Source of the DNA: Bacillota bacterium
GTDB taxonomy: Bacteria; Bacillota; Clostridia; Tissierellales; MES13
Reading direction: 5' to 3'
Length of the DNA stretch: 54,584 bases
NCBI GenBank assembly: GCA_009711785.1
Contig: VENA01000036.1
Span: 1-54,584 of the forward strand
The notes beneath the pieces are model-generated. The model was given only the letters and a program-made list of their open reading frames with translations, did not search any database and was not told where the DNA came from. The stretch's first letter is position 1; the number at the start of each line of letters is the position of its first letter. Made by a program: the position numbers and the translations under genes. Shown piece after piece: positions 8,976 to 18,327 of the stretch.

Positions 8976-9005
8976 TCAAAGCTAAATCCAAGGATTTAGC
9001 TTTGA
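8976..9005 (-). other. Perfect hairpin between dnaK and dnaJ
   Basis: The 14-bp inverted repeat TCAAAGCTAAATCC/GGATTTAGCTTTGA with a two-base centre lies in the dnaK-dnaJ gap. The minus-strand tail (ATTTATGTAG) is not a convincing U run, so it is either a weak attenuating terminator or an mRNA processing or stability hairpin that lowers dnaJ relative to dnaK. Downstream (8957-8970) the sequence GTAGTATAAT could be a weak internal -10 element. Confidence 0.6.
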
Positions 9006-9017
9006 CTTGCAGTTTAT

Positions 9018-10862
9018 TTATTCTTCATCCTCATCTACAACTTCATAATCTGCATCTACAACATTATCATCTTCATTTTTAGTTTCTTGCTCTGCTCCTT
9101 GCTGTGCTGCTCCTTCTTGCTGTTGTTGAGCATCTTGATACATCTTTTGTGATATTTCATGGAATGAACTCTGAACTTCTTCTGTCTTATTTTTAATCTC
9201 TTCTATGTCATCGCCTTCTAATGCTTTTTTAAGTTCATCTAATTTACCTTCAACTTTAGATTTCTCTTCATCACTAATTTTATCTTTCATATCATCTAAT
9301 ACTTTTTCAGTTTGGTAAACCATAGAATCAGCATTATTTCTTACTTCAATAGCTTCTTTTTTCTTTTTATCTTCCTCAGCATGCTTTTCTGCTTCTTTTA
9401 TCTTTTCTTCTATTTCATCCTCTGAAAGATTTGTTGAAGCTGTTATTGTAATATTTTGTTCTTTACCTGTTCCAAGATCTTTAGCTGATACATTAACTAT
9501 ACCATTTGCATCTATATCGAATGTAACTTCAATTTGAGGTACTCCTCTTGGTGCTGGTGGTATACCAGTTAATTGGAATCTACCTAAAGTAACATTGCCT
9601 TTAGCCATTTCTCTTTCACCTTGAAGTACGTGTATATCCACTGCTGTTTGATTATCAGCTGCTGTAGAGAATGTTTGACTTTTACTTGTTGGTATAGTAG
9701 TATTTCTCTCTATTAGTTTTGTAAATACTCCACCTAGTGTTTCAATTCCTAAAGATAAAGGTGTAACATCTAATAATAACACATCTTTAACTTCTCCACT
9801 TAAAACTCCTGCTTGAATAGCTGCACCTAAAGCAACAACTTCATCAGGATTAACTCCTTTATGTGGATCTTTACCAATTAACTTTTTAACTTCCTCTTGT
9901 ACTGCAGGTATTCTAGTTGAACCTCCAACTAATATAACCTTATCTATATCAGAAGGGCTTAAATCCCCATCTTTTAAAGCTTTTTTAGTAGGTTCTAAAG
10001 TTCTTTGTATTAAATCTGATGCTAATTCTTCAAATTTAGATCTCTTTATGTCCATATTTAAATGTTTAGGTCCTTCTTGAGTCGCTGTAACGAAAGGAAG
10101 ATTTACATTTGTTGTCATAGTACTAGACAATTCTTTTTTAGCCTTCTCAGCCGCTTCTTTTAATCTTTGTAGAGCCATATTATCTTTTCTTAGATCTACT
10201 CCATTTTCTTTCTTAAATTCTTCAGCAAGATAATCTATTATAACTTGGTCAAAGTCATCTCCACCAAGTTGGTTATCTCCGTTAGTTGCTATAACTTCAA
10301 ATACTCCATCTCCTAAATCTAATACAGAAACATCAAAAGTACCTCCACCAAGGTCAAATACCATTATTGTTTGATGTTCATCTTCTTTATCTAAACCATA
10401 AGCTAATGAAGCTGCTGTTGGCTCGTTTATAATTCTTTGTACCTTTAATCCTGCTATTTTTCCAGCGTCCTTAGTTGCTTGTCTTTGACTATCTGTAAAA
10501 TATGCAGGTACAGTTATTACAGCATCTGTAACTTTTTCTCCTAAGTAATTTTCTGCATCTGTTTTTAACTTTTGTAAAATCATTGCTGATATGTCTTCAG
10601 GTGTGTGTGAATCATTATCAATCTTTTCTGTATGTTCAGAACCCATATGTCTTTTTATAGACTTTATTGTTCTATCTGGATTCGTGATTGCCTGTCTTTT
10701 AGCTGTTTCACCTACTAATCTTTCTCCGTCTTTAGTAAAAGCAACAACAGATGGTGTAGTTCTATTTCCCTCTGCATTGGCAATTACTGTAGGTTCTCCA
10801 CCTTCCATAACTGCAACACATGAATTTGTAGTACCTAAATCAATTCCTATTACTTTTCCCAT
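9018..10862 (-). CDS. dnaK: Chaperone DnaK (Hsp70)
   Basis: This complete 614-residue Hsp70 has [20 protein letters not shown] at the start and the nucleotide-binding signatures [28 protein letters not shown] and [14 protein letters not shown]. The linker [16 protein letters not shown] leads into the substrate-binding domain. The helical lid ends in a Gln-rich stretch and the acidic tail EVVDEDEE. DnaK folds and holds nascent and heat-damaged proteins with DnaJ and GrpE. The SD AAGGAGG precedes ATG, and grpE lies 31 bases upstream in the CIRCE-controlled operon. Confidence 0.99.
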   Translation of the reverse strand: MGKVIGIDLGTTNSCVAVMEGGEPTVIANAEGNRTTPSVVAFTKDGERLVGETAKRQAITNPDRTIKSIKRHMGSEHTEKIDNDSHTPEDISAMILQKLKTDAENYLGEKVTDAVITVPAYFTDSQRQATKDAGKIAGLKVQRIINEPTAASLAYGLDKEDEHQTIMVFDLGGGTFDVSVLDLGDGVFEVIATNGDNQLGGDDFDQVIIDYLAEEFKKENGVDLRKDNMALQRLKEAAEKAKKELSSTMTTNVNLPFVTATQEGPKHLNMDIKRSKFEELASDLIQRTLEPTKKALKDGDLSPSDIDKVILVGGSTRIPAVQEEVKKLIGKDPHKGVNPDEVVALGAAIQAGVLSGEVKDVLLLDVTPLSLGIETLGGVFTKLIERNTTIPTSKSQTFSTAADNQTAVDIHVLQGEREMAKGNVTLGRFQLTGIPPAPRGVPQIEVTFDIDANGIVNVSAKDLGTGKEQNITITASTNLSEDEIEEKIKEAEKHAEEDKKKKEAIEVRNNADSMVYQTEKVLDDMKDKISDEEKSKVEGKLDELKKALEGDDIEEIKNKTEEVQSSFHEISQKMYQDAQQQQEGAAQQGAEQETKNEDDNVVDADYEVVDEDEE

Positions 10863-10893
10863 TTCTAATCCTCCTTATGTTTATAATAATTTT

Positions 10894-11445
10894 TTATTTT
10901 GAAACCTTAACCATACTAGGTCTTACAACTCTATCTTTTAACTTATATCCCTTTTGCAATACATCTGATACAATATCCTCTTCATATTCCTCTGACTCTT
11001 CATGTAATACTGCTTGATGTAAATTAGGATCAAATTCTTTACCTAGGGCTTCAATCTCCTCTAGCCCCTTTTTCTTTAGTATATCCATCATTTGCTTATA
11101 TACCATTTCCATTCCTTCATAAAAACTTTTTTCTTTATCTTCTTTTGAAACTGTCGTAAATGCTCTTTCAAAGTTATCAATAACAGTAACAAATTCAGTC
11201 ATTAATTCTTGATTAGCATATGAGTAAATAGATTCTTTTTCTTTTTTAACTCTTCTTTTAAAATTATCAAAATCAGCTTGAAGTCTTGCATACCTATTTG
11301 TCAATTCATCGAATTCTTTTTTTAGTTTTTCTTTTTCTTCATCAATTTCTACTTCTAACTCATCTTGTTCTAAATTTTCTTGCTCATTATTAACTTCTTG
11401 CTGATCTACTTCTTCATTTACTTCCTCTTGTTGCTTTTCTTTCAA
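10894..11445 (-). CDS. grpE: Nucleotide exchange factor GrpE
   Basis: GrpE releases ADP from DnaK. The best start is TTG, preceded by GAGGTGAAGATA, giving 183 residues; an in-frame ATG 18 bases earlier has no SD. A highly acidic, Gln/Glu-rich N-terminal arm (about 1-40) precedes the long dimerising helices (ELTNRYARLQADFDNFKRR) and the C-terminal beta domain with the family signature VLQKGYKLKDRVVRPSMVKV. Its place between hrcA and dnaK is the standard one. Confidence 0.97.
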   Translation of the reverse strand: MKEKQQEEVNEEVDQQEVNNEQENLEQDELEVEIDEEKEKLKKEFDELTNRYARLQADFDNFKRRVKKEKESIYSYANQELMTEFVTVIDNFERAFTTVSKEDKEKSFYEGMEMVYKQMMDILKKKGLEEIEALGKEFDPNLHQAVLHEESEEYEEDIVSDVLQKGYKLKDRVVRPSMVKVSK

Positions 11446-11537
11446 TATCTTCACCTCTTCCATTCCATGATTTTATTGCAATATATGGTACCTTAACAAT
11501 AGGAAAGTGCAAGATAATTTATCCTACACTAATAATT

Positions 11538-12572
11538 TTATAAGTCAAAATGTTTTTCTAAAATATCATTTAGATTTACAGCAATTGATTTTACCACTGG
11601 AATTACTTTAGCATAAGCCATCCTTGTAGGACCAATTACCCCTACTCTTCCAATGGTCTTTCCATTAAATCTATAGGTAGCAGTTATTAAACTACAATTT
11701 TTGATTTCTTCATAACAATTTTCTTTTCCTATAGTAATCTCTATGTCTTGATTTTTATTTCTTAAAAGCATATCTATAACATTCTCTTTATTTTCTAAAA
11801 AAGAAAGAAAAGATTTTGCTTTAGTTATATCATTATACTCTGGAAAATTAAATATATTAGTAACTCCATCTGAATATAAATCAATTTCTTCTAAATCATC
11901 TATAGATTTATTAATCATAGGCATCACATCTTTTATTACATCTCTTAATTCGAATATTTCTTTTGTTAGATTTTTCTTTAGTTCAATACCAAGTTCATCA
12001 ATCCTATGACCCTTTAGTTTTTTCGTTAAAAAGTTTGAAATTAAACTCAACTGGTTATTAGAAATTTCTTTCTCTATATTAAAAACTGTATTTTTTACAA
12101 TGCCAGAGTTTGTAACTAATACCATTAATAACTTAGTTTCATCGATTGGTACTAATTGTATATGTTTTAACCTACTTTCAATTAGCTGTGGTGCTATGGC
12201 TAAAGAAGTATAATTTGTAAGTTTTGATAAAACCTTAGCACTGTTTTGTATCAACTCTTCAAGCTCATTAATACCATCAACTAGGCTTCTTTTAATTTGT
12301 CTTTTTTGTACTAGTTTTATCCTCTTTTTATTTACTAAACTATCAACATATAATCTATATGCTCTATCAGACGGAACTCTACCAGCTGAAGTATGTGGTT
12401 GAACTAAAAAGCCTAATTCTTCTAAATCAGACATTTCATTTCTGATTGTAGCAGGACTGACTCCTAAATCATATTTTTTTGATATTGTTCTTGATCCAAC
12501 GGGTTCTGCATTAGTAATATAATTATGAATTATAGCCTGTAATATTTTTAATTTACGACCATCTATTCCCAC
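11538..12572 (-). CDS. hrcA: Heat-inducible transcription repressor HrcA
   Basis: HrcA represses its own operon by binding CIRCE, with activity depending on GroEL. The chosen start is GTG behind GGGGGTG, giving 344 residues beginning GIDGRKLKILQAIIHNY. An earlier GTG at 12620 lies inside the CIRCE operator and has no SD. The N-terminal winged helix (EPVGSRTISKKYDLGVSPATIRNEMSDLEE, about 20-50) binds DNA. The GAF-like and dimerisation parts follow, ending in the conserved GRVGVIGPTRMAYAKVIPVV. It heads hrcA-grpE-dnaK-dnaJ. Confidence 0.97.
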   Translation of the reverse strand: MGIDGRKLKILQAIIHNYITNAEPVGSRTISKKYDLGVSPATIRNEMSDLEELGFLVQPHTSAGRVPSDRAYRLYVDSLVNKKRIKLVQKRQIKRSLVDGINELEELIQNSAKVLSKLTNYTSLAIAPQLIESRLKHIQLVPIDETKLLMVLVTNSGIVKNTVFNIEKEISNNQLSLISNFLTKKLKGHRIDELGIELKKNLTKEIFELRDVIKDVMPMINKSIDDLEEIDLYSDGVTNIFNFPEYNDITKAKSFLSFLENKENVIDMLLRNKNQDIEITIGKENCYEEIKNCSLITATYRFNGKTIGRVGVIGPTRMAYAKVIPVVKSIAVNLNDILEKHFDL

Positions 12573-12613
12573 ATAAACACCCCCATTGTTAGAACATCTT
12601 ATTTTTATATTTA

Positions 12614-12640
12614 TTAGCACTCTTTAGTATTGAGTGCTAA
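12614..12640 (-). promoter_or_regulatory. CIRCE operator (HrcA binding site)
   Basis: TTAGCACTC (12614-12622), a nine-base spacer and GAGTGCTAA (12632-12640) match the CIRCE consensus in both arms. It lies 13 bases beyond the -10 box and 41 bases before the hrcA GTG, so bound HrcA would block early transcription. It is the only CIRCE element I saw in the window. Confidence 0.98.
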
Positions 12641-12652
12641 TCTTCATGTTTT

Positions 12653-12681
12653 AAATTATCACTGAATGTTAATTTTGTCAA
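12653..12681 (-). promoter_or_regulatory. Sigma-A promoter of the hrcA operon
   Basis: On the minus strand a perfect TTGACA (12676-12681), a 17-base spacer and TAATTT (12653-12658) precede CIRCE. The -10 is weak, but the -35, spacing and adjacent CIRCE make this the likely heat-shock promoter. Confidence 0.75.
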
Positions 12682-12700
12682 CACCTTTTTTGAAAAAAAT

Positions 12701-13837
12701 TTATGTTAATAATTCCATAAAAACTCTATTAGAGATATCTCTCCCTCTTTCTGTTAACTTTATTCTATTATTAAAATTATTTAATAATCCTTCTCTTTCA
12801 AATTTTTTAATTTGTGATTTATATATCTTTTCTATATTTACATTAAATCTTTTATAAAACACTCTTTTATCAATACCTTCATTTAACCTTAAACCTAAAA
12901 TAACATACTCACTCATTTCCATATTCTTATCTATTCTCTCTGATTGAAAAATAGGTAATCTATTATTGTCTAAAGCCTTGAAGTAATTAGTAAAATTTAT
13001 TTCATTCCCCCATCTTTCATTAAATAAATTTGAATGTGCTCCTATTCCAACTCCTAAATAGGGTTTTACTTTCCAATATAATAAATTATGTTTACACTTA
13101 TAATTTTTTTTATGAAAATTGGAAATTTCGTATTGATGAAAGTTTTTATTTTTTAATAACTCTATACCTTTATGATACATTTCCCTTTCTAAATCTTCAC
13201 TTGGTAATGAAGATTTATCATCCTTATATTTATCAAAGAAAGGAGTACCTTCCTCTAACTTTAAACTATAAAAAGAAATATGCTTAACATCAAGTTTTGT
13301 TACGAAATTTATAGTTTTTTCAACTTCATATAAAGTTTGTTTAGGTAAATTAAACATTATATCTATATTAATGTTACTAAAACCATATTTACTGATAAGT
13401 TTATAATTTTTTAAAAAAACTTCTTTTGTATGAGTTCTTCCTATTCTTTTTAAAATATTATTATCAGACGACTGTAATCCTAAACTTATTCTATTTATAT
13501 TACTTTTTTTATAAAGTTTAAGTTTATTTTCATCTATAGTATTTGGATTTGCTTCTATAGTGATTTCTTCTAAAAAAGTAGTATTAAATTCTTTATATAC
13601 TTCTTCTAATATTTTATAAATATATTTAGCATCTATAGATGAAGGAGTTCCTCCCCCTATAAAAACAGTTTTTAACTTATAATTCTTTAATTTTTCTGAT
13701 TGCATTTTAATTTCTTTTATTAGATAATTAACATATATTTCTATAAAATTCCTTTTATTTGGATAAGAAATAAAATCACAATAATAACACTTACTTTCAC
13801 AAAATGGAATGTGTATATATAATCCAAGTTCTTTCAA
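12701..13837 (-). CDS. hemW: Radical SAM heme chaperone HemW
   Basis: This 378-residue protein belongs to the HemW (YggW/HemN-like) family. The TTG start after AGGGTGA gives KELGLYIHIPFCESKCYYCDF with the CxxxCxxC [4Fe-4S] ligands right at the N-terminus. A GGGTPSS motif and a C-terminal HemN-type domain follow. The family was long annotated as oxygen-independent coproporphyrinogen oxidase but inserts heme into target proteins. It lies between lepA and hrcA, the common Firmicute order, with the lepA terminator in front and the CIRCE promoter behind. Confidence 0.94.
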   Translation of the reverse strand: MKELGLYIHIPFCESKCYYCDFISYPNKRNFIEIYVNYLIKEIKMQSEKLKNYKLKTVFIGGGTPSSIDAKYIYKILEEVYKEFNTTFLEEITIEANPNTIDENKLKLYKKSNINRISLGLQSSDNNILKRIGRTHTKEVFLKNYKLISKYGFSNINIDIMFNLPKQTLYEVEKTINFVTKLDVKHISFYSLKLEEGTPFFDKYKDDKSSLPSEDLEREMYHKGIELLKNKNFHQYEISNFHKKNYKCKHNLLYWKVKPYLGVGIGAHSNLFNERWGNEINFTNYFKALDNNRLPIFQSERIDKNMEMSEYVILGLRLNEGIDKRVFYKRFNVNIEKIYKSQIKKFEREGLLNNFNNRIKLTERGRDISNRVFMELLT

Positions 13838-13872
13838 TTTACTCACCCTAAACATTTATTTTGCTTTTATTA

Positions 13873-13900
13873 TAAAAATGCACACAGATGTGTGCATTTT
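13873..13900 (-). terminator. Terminator after lepA
   Basis: A perfect 12-bp stem (AAAAATGCACAC/GTGTGCATTTTT) with loop AGAT sits just after the lepA stop and 36 bases before the hemW start, with a U-rich tail on the minus strand. hemW may depend on read-through. Confidence 0.88.
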
Positions 13901-13903
13901 TAT

Positions 13904-15721
13904 CTATTTATCTTCATCAAATTTAAGCACTGCTAAGAAGGCATCCTGTGGAACTTCCACATTTCCTACTTGTCTCATTCTCTTTTTACCCTCTTTTTGT
14001 TTTGCTAATAATTTTTTCTTTCTACTTATATCTCCACCATAACATTTAGATAAAACATCTTTTCTAAGTGCTCTAATAGTTTCCCTTGCAATAATCTTTT
14101 TCTCTAAAGATGCTTGAATAGGTATAGCAAACATTTGTCTTGGAATAACATCCTTTAATTTCTCTGCTATTAATCTTCCTCTTTCATAAGCCTTTTCTCT
14201 ATGAACTATTATAGAAAATGCATCTACAACTTCTTTATTTATTAATATATCTAATTTTACAAGATCTGATTGTCTATAACCTTTTAATTCATAATCTAAT
14301 GAAGCATAGCCTCTAGTTCTAGATTTTAACGTATCAAAGAAATCATATATAACTTCATTTAATGGTATATCATAATAAAGTACTACCCTAGTCTCCTCTA
14401 AATATTCCATATTTTTAAAAGTAGCTCTTCTTGATTCACATAACTCCATAATAGGACCCACATAATCAGTTGGACTCATAATAGAGGCTTCAACGATTGG
14501 TTCTTCCATATACTCAATCTCCTGTGTATCTGGTAAATTAGTTGGGTTTTGTATTACAATATCTTCTCCATCGGTTTTCTTTACTTTATATATAACACTT
14601 GGTGCAGTTGTTACTATATTTAAATCAAATTCTCTTTCTAATCTCTCTTGCATAATTTCTAAATGTAATAATCCTAAGAACCCACATCTGAATCCAAAAC
14701 CTAATGCAGCAGATGATTCAGGTTCAAAAACTAATGCTGCATCATTTACCTGTAACTTTTCTAAAGCATCACGCACATTATTAAAATCTTCACCTTCTGC
14801 TGGGTATATTCCACAATAAACCATAGGCGTTACCTTTTTATAACCGGGTAATGCTTTTTTAGTTGGATTTTCAGCATCTGTTATAGTATCTCCAACTCTA
14901 GCATCACTAACATTTTTAATACTAGCTGAAACATATCCAACATCACCTGCATTAAGTTGATCTATAGGAACCTGTTTAGGCGCAAATATCCCTACCTCTG
15001 TAACTTCAAATTTCTTTCCTGTATTCATCATCTTTATTTCCATTCCAGGTTTAATAGAGCCTTCCATAACTCTTATATCTGCAATAACTCCTTTATAAGT
15101 ATCATAATAAGAATCAAAAACTAATGCCTTTAAAGGATCATTATTTGTACCCTCAGGCGCAGGTATTTTATTTGCTATACTTTCTAATACGTCCTCTATA
15201 TTTGTGCCATCTTTTGCTGATATCATTGGTATGTCCTCACAGTCTAATCCAATAACATCCTCAATTTCTTTTTTTACTTCTTCAGGTCGTGCACTGGGTA
15301 AATCTATCTTATTAATAACTGGAACTATTTCTAAGTCCTGGTCTAATGCTAAATATACATTTGCTAATGTTTGTGCTTCTATTCCTTGGGCTGCATCTAC
15401 AATTAATAATGCTCCTTCACAAGCAGCTAAACTTCTTGAAACTTCATAATTAAAATCTACATGCCCTGGAGTATCTATTAAGTTAAATATATATTCATTA
15501 TTATCCTTTGCTTTATATATTAATCTGGTAGTTTGTAATTTTATCGTTATTCCTCTTTCTCTTTCTAAATCCATATTATCAAGTATTTGCTCTTGCATCT
15601 CTCTTTGTGTTAATAACCCTGTCTTTTCTATCATCCTATCTGCTAAAGTAGACTTTCCATGGTCTATATGTGCTATAATACTAAAATTTCTAACCCTACT
15701 ACGTCTTTCATCAATCTTCAT
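13904..15721 (-). CDS. lepA: Elongation factor 4 (LepA)
   Basis: This complete 605-residue translational GTPase starts at the ATG after AAGGAGG ([20 protein letters not shown]). G motifs are [12 protein letters not shown] (G1), RGITIK (G2), [11 protein letters not shown] (G3) and NKIDLPSA (G4). Domains II, III and V and the LepA-specific C-terminus ([54 protein letters not shown]) follow. It acts on stalled or assembling ribosomes. It has its own promoter (15754-15782) and is cut off from the upstream gene by a terminator. Confidence 0.98.
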   Translation of the reverse strand: MKIDERRSRVRNFSIIAHIDHGKSTLADRMIEKTGLLTQREMQEQILDNMDLERERGITIKLQTTRLIYKAKDNNEYIFNLIDTPGHVDFNYEVSRSLAACEGALLIVDAAQGIEAQTLANVYLALDQDLEIVPVINKIDLPSARPEEVKKEIEDVIGLDCEDIPMISAKDGTNIEDVLESIANKIPAPEGTNNDPLKALVFDSYYDTYKGVIADIRVMEGSIKPGMEIKMMNTGKKFEVTEVGIFAPKQVPIDQLNAGDVGYVSASIKNVSDARVGDTITDAENPTKKALPGYKKVTPMVYCGIYPAEGEDFNNVRDALEKLQVNDAALVFEPESSAALGFGFRCGFLGLLHLEIMQERLEREFDLNIVTTAPSVIYKVKKTDGEDIVIQNPTNLPDTQEIEYMEEPIVEASIMSPTDYVGPIMELCESRRATFKNMEYLEETRVVLYYDIPLNEVIYDFFDTLKSRTRGYASLDYELKGYRQSDLVKLDILINKEVVDAFSIIVHREKAYERGRLIAEKLKDVIPRQMFAIPIQASLEKKIIARETIRALRKDVLSKCYGGDISRKKKLLAKQKEGKKRMRQVGNVEVPQDAFLAVLKFDEDK

Positions 15722-15753
15722 AAGTATCCTCCTTAAAAACATAACTATATATC

Positions 15754-15782
15754 ATTATATATTATTTGCTGTTGTTTATAAA
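15754..15782 (-). promoter_or_regulatory. Probable sigma-A promoter of lepA
   Basis: On the minus strand TTTATA (15777-15782), a 17-base spacer and a perfect TATAAT (15754-15759) lie between the upstream terminator and lepA. The -35 is only a partial match. Confidence 0.5.
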
Positions 15783-15814
15783 GATTATTTAATTAATTTA
15801 TAATACAATAAAAA

Positions 15815-15831
15815 AGACCGAACATCGGTCT
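15815..15831 (-). terminator. Terminator after the small gene upstream of lepA
   Basis: The seven-base stem AGACCGA/TCGGTCT with loop ACA is followed by UUUUUAUU on the minus strand and overlaps the stop codon of the gene at 15830-16156. Confidence 0.8.
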
Positions 15832-16156
15832 AATTATTTAAAAGCACATTAATATCATCAATAATATATGTAACTTTACCTTTTATTTTTGTAATAACTC
15901 CATTAATTTGCTTATTTATCTTAGTTTGAGATATGTTGTATTCTTTTCCCACAAGTTCAATGTTATGAAATTCATTTGAATAATTATAGGTGAAAATTTT
16001 TTTGTTTTCAACTCCTGTTAAGAAATTGTAACAATCATTCACTATGTTTAATCCTCCAAATAATATTAAAAACACTAAAAACAAAAGGGAAATTTTAATT
16101 TTTCTATTTTTTCTTTCTAATTTTCTTTTATAATATCTGTTTACTCTACTCTCCAT
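15830..16156 (-). CDS. Small single-pass membrane protein between lepB and lepA
   Basis: This 108-residue protein is of unknown function. The ATG with a GGTGA SD is preferred over a TTG four codons upstream. A very basic N-terminus (ESRVNRYYKRKLERKNRKIK) precedes one transmembrane segment (ISLLFLVFLILFGGLNIV, about 27-44) and an extracellular tail of about 60 residues. It occupies the place of B. subtilis yqxA in the spoIIP-lepA interval, but I cannot claim homology. It starts 38 bases after lepB and ends in a terminator. Confidence 0.7.
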   Translation of the reverse strand: MESRVNRYYKRKLERKNRKIKISLLFLVFLILFGGLNIVNDCYNFLTGVENKKIFTYNYSNEFHNIELVGKEYNISQTKINKQINGVITKIKGKVTYIIDDINVLLNN

Positions 16157-16194
16157 AATAATCACCAATTATATTATAGACAGTTTTAATATAT

Positions 16195-16740
16195 TTATTC
16201 AGAATATAATGAACCAAATCTTCTATCAAAAGGAAACCACCTAATCCAAGCTTTCCCTTTTATAGAATCAATTTTCACAGGACCAAAGACTCTACTATCT
16301 TTACTAGCCATTCTATTTCTATTATCCCCTAAGACAAATACATGACCTTTAGGTACTTTTAGTTTAAGTTCACCATAAGTATATACATCTTCTTTTAAAT
16401 ACTCTTCATTTAAAATTTTACCATTTAAATATACTCTTCCGTCCTTTATTTCTACTATATCTCCCTCTAAAGCTATTATGCGTTTAATATAATCCTTATC
16501 TGGCACATCAGGAGCATTTATAACCACTATATCTTCTCTTTCAGGCTCTTCTACTTTATAAACTATTTTATTTGTAAACAATCTATCTTTTTCATGTAAA
16601 GTAGGATACATGGAACTTCCTATTACATATGTTGTATTAATTAAAAAGGTTTTTATTAATATTGCTATAACTACAGCTAATAAAATACTTTTGACCCATT
16701 CAAATAATTCAGTTCTAAATTTATCTTTATTTTGTGACAT
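16195..16740 (-). CDS. lepB: Type I signal peptidase LepB
   Basis: This 181-residue membrane protease cleaves signal peptides of exported proteins. One N-terminal transmembrane segment (SILLAVVIAILIKTFLI, about 18-34) is followed by the catalytic serine motif GSSMYPTL (Ser43) and the catalytic lysine motif YIKRIIALEGD (Lys86). The later boxes GRVYLNGKIL and GDNRNRMASKDSRVFGPV are also present. This is the short Gram-positive type. The SD AGGAGG is strong. Placement between spoIIP and lepA is not the B. subtilis arrangement. Confidence 0.96.
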   Translation of the reverse strand: MSQNKDKFRTELFEWVKSILLAVVIAILIKTFLINTTYVIGSSMYPTLHEKDRLFTNKIVYKVEEPEREDIVVINAPDVPDKDYIKRIIALEGDIVEIKDGRVYLNGKILNEEYLKEDVYTYGELKLKVPKGHVFVLGDNRNRMASKDSRVFGPVKIDSIKGKAWIRWFPFDRRFGSLYSE

Positions 16741-16791
16741 ATAAAAAACCTCCTAATAAATTACCAAATTAATTATAGCATTTTTTACAAT

Positions 16792-16823
16792 AAAAAAAAA
16801 GGAATTAATTACTTTTTAATTCC
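16792..16823 (-). terminator. Terminator after spoIIP
   Basis: The stem GGAATTAA/TTAATTCC with a seven-base loop is followed by nine U residues on the minus strand. It overlaps the spoIIP stop codon and separates it from lepB. Confidence 0.88.
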
Positions 16824-18092
16824 TTTAATAGCATTATCTAAAATTTCTGCTAAGTATTTTGCAGTTTCAACCGACTCATCTATTGTAGTCAAATTACTAC
16901 CTACTTCAAATAATGTTGAATAATCACTTAAAAATAAATTATATTTCCCATAGGGTTTAATTATAATCCCTTTACATAAACCTGGATACATTTGGTCTGA
17001 AACAGCCTTTATATACTTTGCAAACTTTAATACTTCTCCTTTATTGGGTGTATCGTCCCCTATTACTAATCTAAAAGTCGCAACACTTTTCCCATTTATT
17101 TGTATTTTGGATTCCTTCTTTGCCTTTTCTAAGTATGATGAATTTAAAGGAATCCCATCCCTATGTATATCTATTAAAATCTTTAAATTTTTTTCACTTT
17201 TTATTTCTCTTCTAGCAGTTGATAATGATTTTACATAGGAATTTTTATATGATGGTAAGTCATGATATATATCCACATGTTTAACCTTATGGTTATATTT
17301 ATTTAATTCTTCCTTTAATACATCTCCTATTTTAATTACACTAAACTCTCTCTTTGTAGAATGATAATTATCCTTAGTAATAGGCAAATAAACTTCTGTA
17401 GCATGGGTATGATAAATTAATATATAAGGTTTAGTATTATTAATCTCTAAAGGCTTAGGCATATTTATCTTACTTTTTATCTTTTCTATATTTACATTTT
17501 TACTTATATTAGTATTTGATGATATATTAGGATCAACTATTACTATATCTTCAATAACTTCAACATCTTTATATTCTTCAACATCTTCCTTTACTTCATA
17601 TTCATCAACTAATGGAGCAACAACTTCCTTAGTTTCTTTCTTTTTATCTATATTTACTTTAGTCTCTTCATCTTCTTTAGACTTTATAATATTTAATATT
17701 GCTGGTAATTGAGACTTTAAATATGACTTAGGCTCTATATTTGAAAATAAATTTTCAAATAAAACATTGAATATATTTATATTATATAGACTGCCTTTAT
17801 TTTTCTCATAAGCTAATTCCATATAATTATTACTTTTTAATATTACACTTAAAAAAAAATCACCTTCAAATTGATTTTCATTAGTAAATTTTAATTCTGT
17901 AGATTTAAGTTCTTTAAAATCTTTATTAATATTATAAACACTAATAACTTCTTTATTAACCATCTTTTTTTCTGAGTCTTTACTACCTATAACTTTAATT
18001 GCTATATTAAACCCCATAAATAAAATTATCAAACATAATAAAGCTATAATGATATTTAATATCCCCTTATCCTTTAATAATCTTAAAGACAT
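16809..18092 (-). CDS. spoIIP: Stage II sporulation protein P (SpoIIP)
   Basis: SpoIIP is the amidase/endopeptidase that works with SpoIID and SpoIIM to thin septal peptidoglycan during engulfment. The ATG at 18092 (AGGGAG eight bases upstream) gives 427 residues. A transmembrane helix (about 11-31, LNIIIALLCLIILFMGFNI) precedes an acidic Lys/Glu-rich linker. The C-terminal catalytic domain (about 220-427) has YILIYHTHATEVYLP, KILIDIHRDG and a final FEVGSNLTTIDESVETAKYLAEIL. Terminators flank it on both sides, so it is probably a single-gene transcript, expected to be mother-cell controlled. Confidence 0.96.
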   Translation of the reverse strand: MSLRLLKDKGILNIIIALLCLIILFMGFNIAIKVIGSKDSEKKMVNKEVISVYNINKDFKELKSTELKFTNENQFEGDFFLSVILKSNNYMELAYEKNKGSLYNINIFNVLFENLFSNIEPKSYLKSQLPAILNIIKSKEDEETKVNIDKKKETKEVVAPLVDEYEVKEDVEEYKDVEVIEDIVIVDPNISSNTNISKNVNIEKIKSKINMPKPLEINNTKPYILIYHTHATEVYLPITKDNYHSTKREFSVIKIGDVLKEELNKYNHKVKHVDIYHDLPSYKNSYVKSLSTARREIKSEKNLKILIDIHRDGIPLNSSYLEKAKKESKIQINGKSVATFRLVIGDDTPNKGEVLKFAKYIKAVSDQMYPGLCKGIIIKPYGKYNLFLSDYSTLFEVGSNLTTIDESVETAKYLAEILDNAIKGIKK

Positions 18093-18241
18093 GTCAAACA
18101 CTCCCTGTCCGCTTTTAAAAAATGTATCTTTAGATATTTATGGTCACTATATGAAATTATATTCTTAGTTCGTCTTTATTATGTATAATTTATTTTTAAG
18201 TTAATAAAAAAGTGTTTAACTAGGAAAGTGTTTAAAAATTA

Positions 18242-18277
18242 AAGGACTGAAGTCTAAAAATACAGAATTCAATCCTT
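18242..18277 (-). terminator. Probable terminator after gpr
   Basis: The ten-base arms AAGGACTGAA (18242-18251) and TTCAATCCTT (18268-18277) pair with one G-U wobble around a 16-base loop. UUUAAUUUUUAAA follows on the minus strand. Confidence 0.65.
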
Positions 18278-18327
18278 AATATCTTAAAAATATATCTAAC
18301 TTTTTAGCTTCAGAATATTAATGGTAA

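Noticed and set aside
12600..12620. Upstream GTG start for hrcA at 12620
   Set aside because: It lies inside the CIRCE operator, lacks an SD and adds residues absent from HrcA proteins; the GTG at 12572 has a good SD.
18093..18240. Sigma-E promoter of spoIIP
   Set aside because: GATACATT and CATATAGT resemble sigma-E -10 boxes, but no -35 lies at the right distance.
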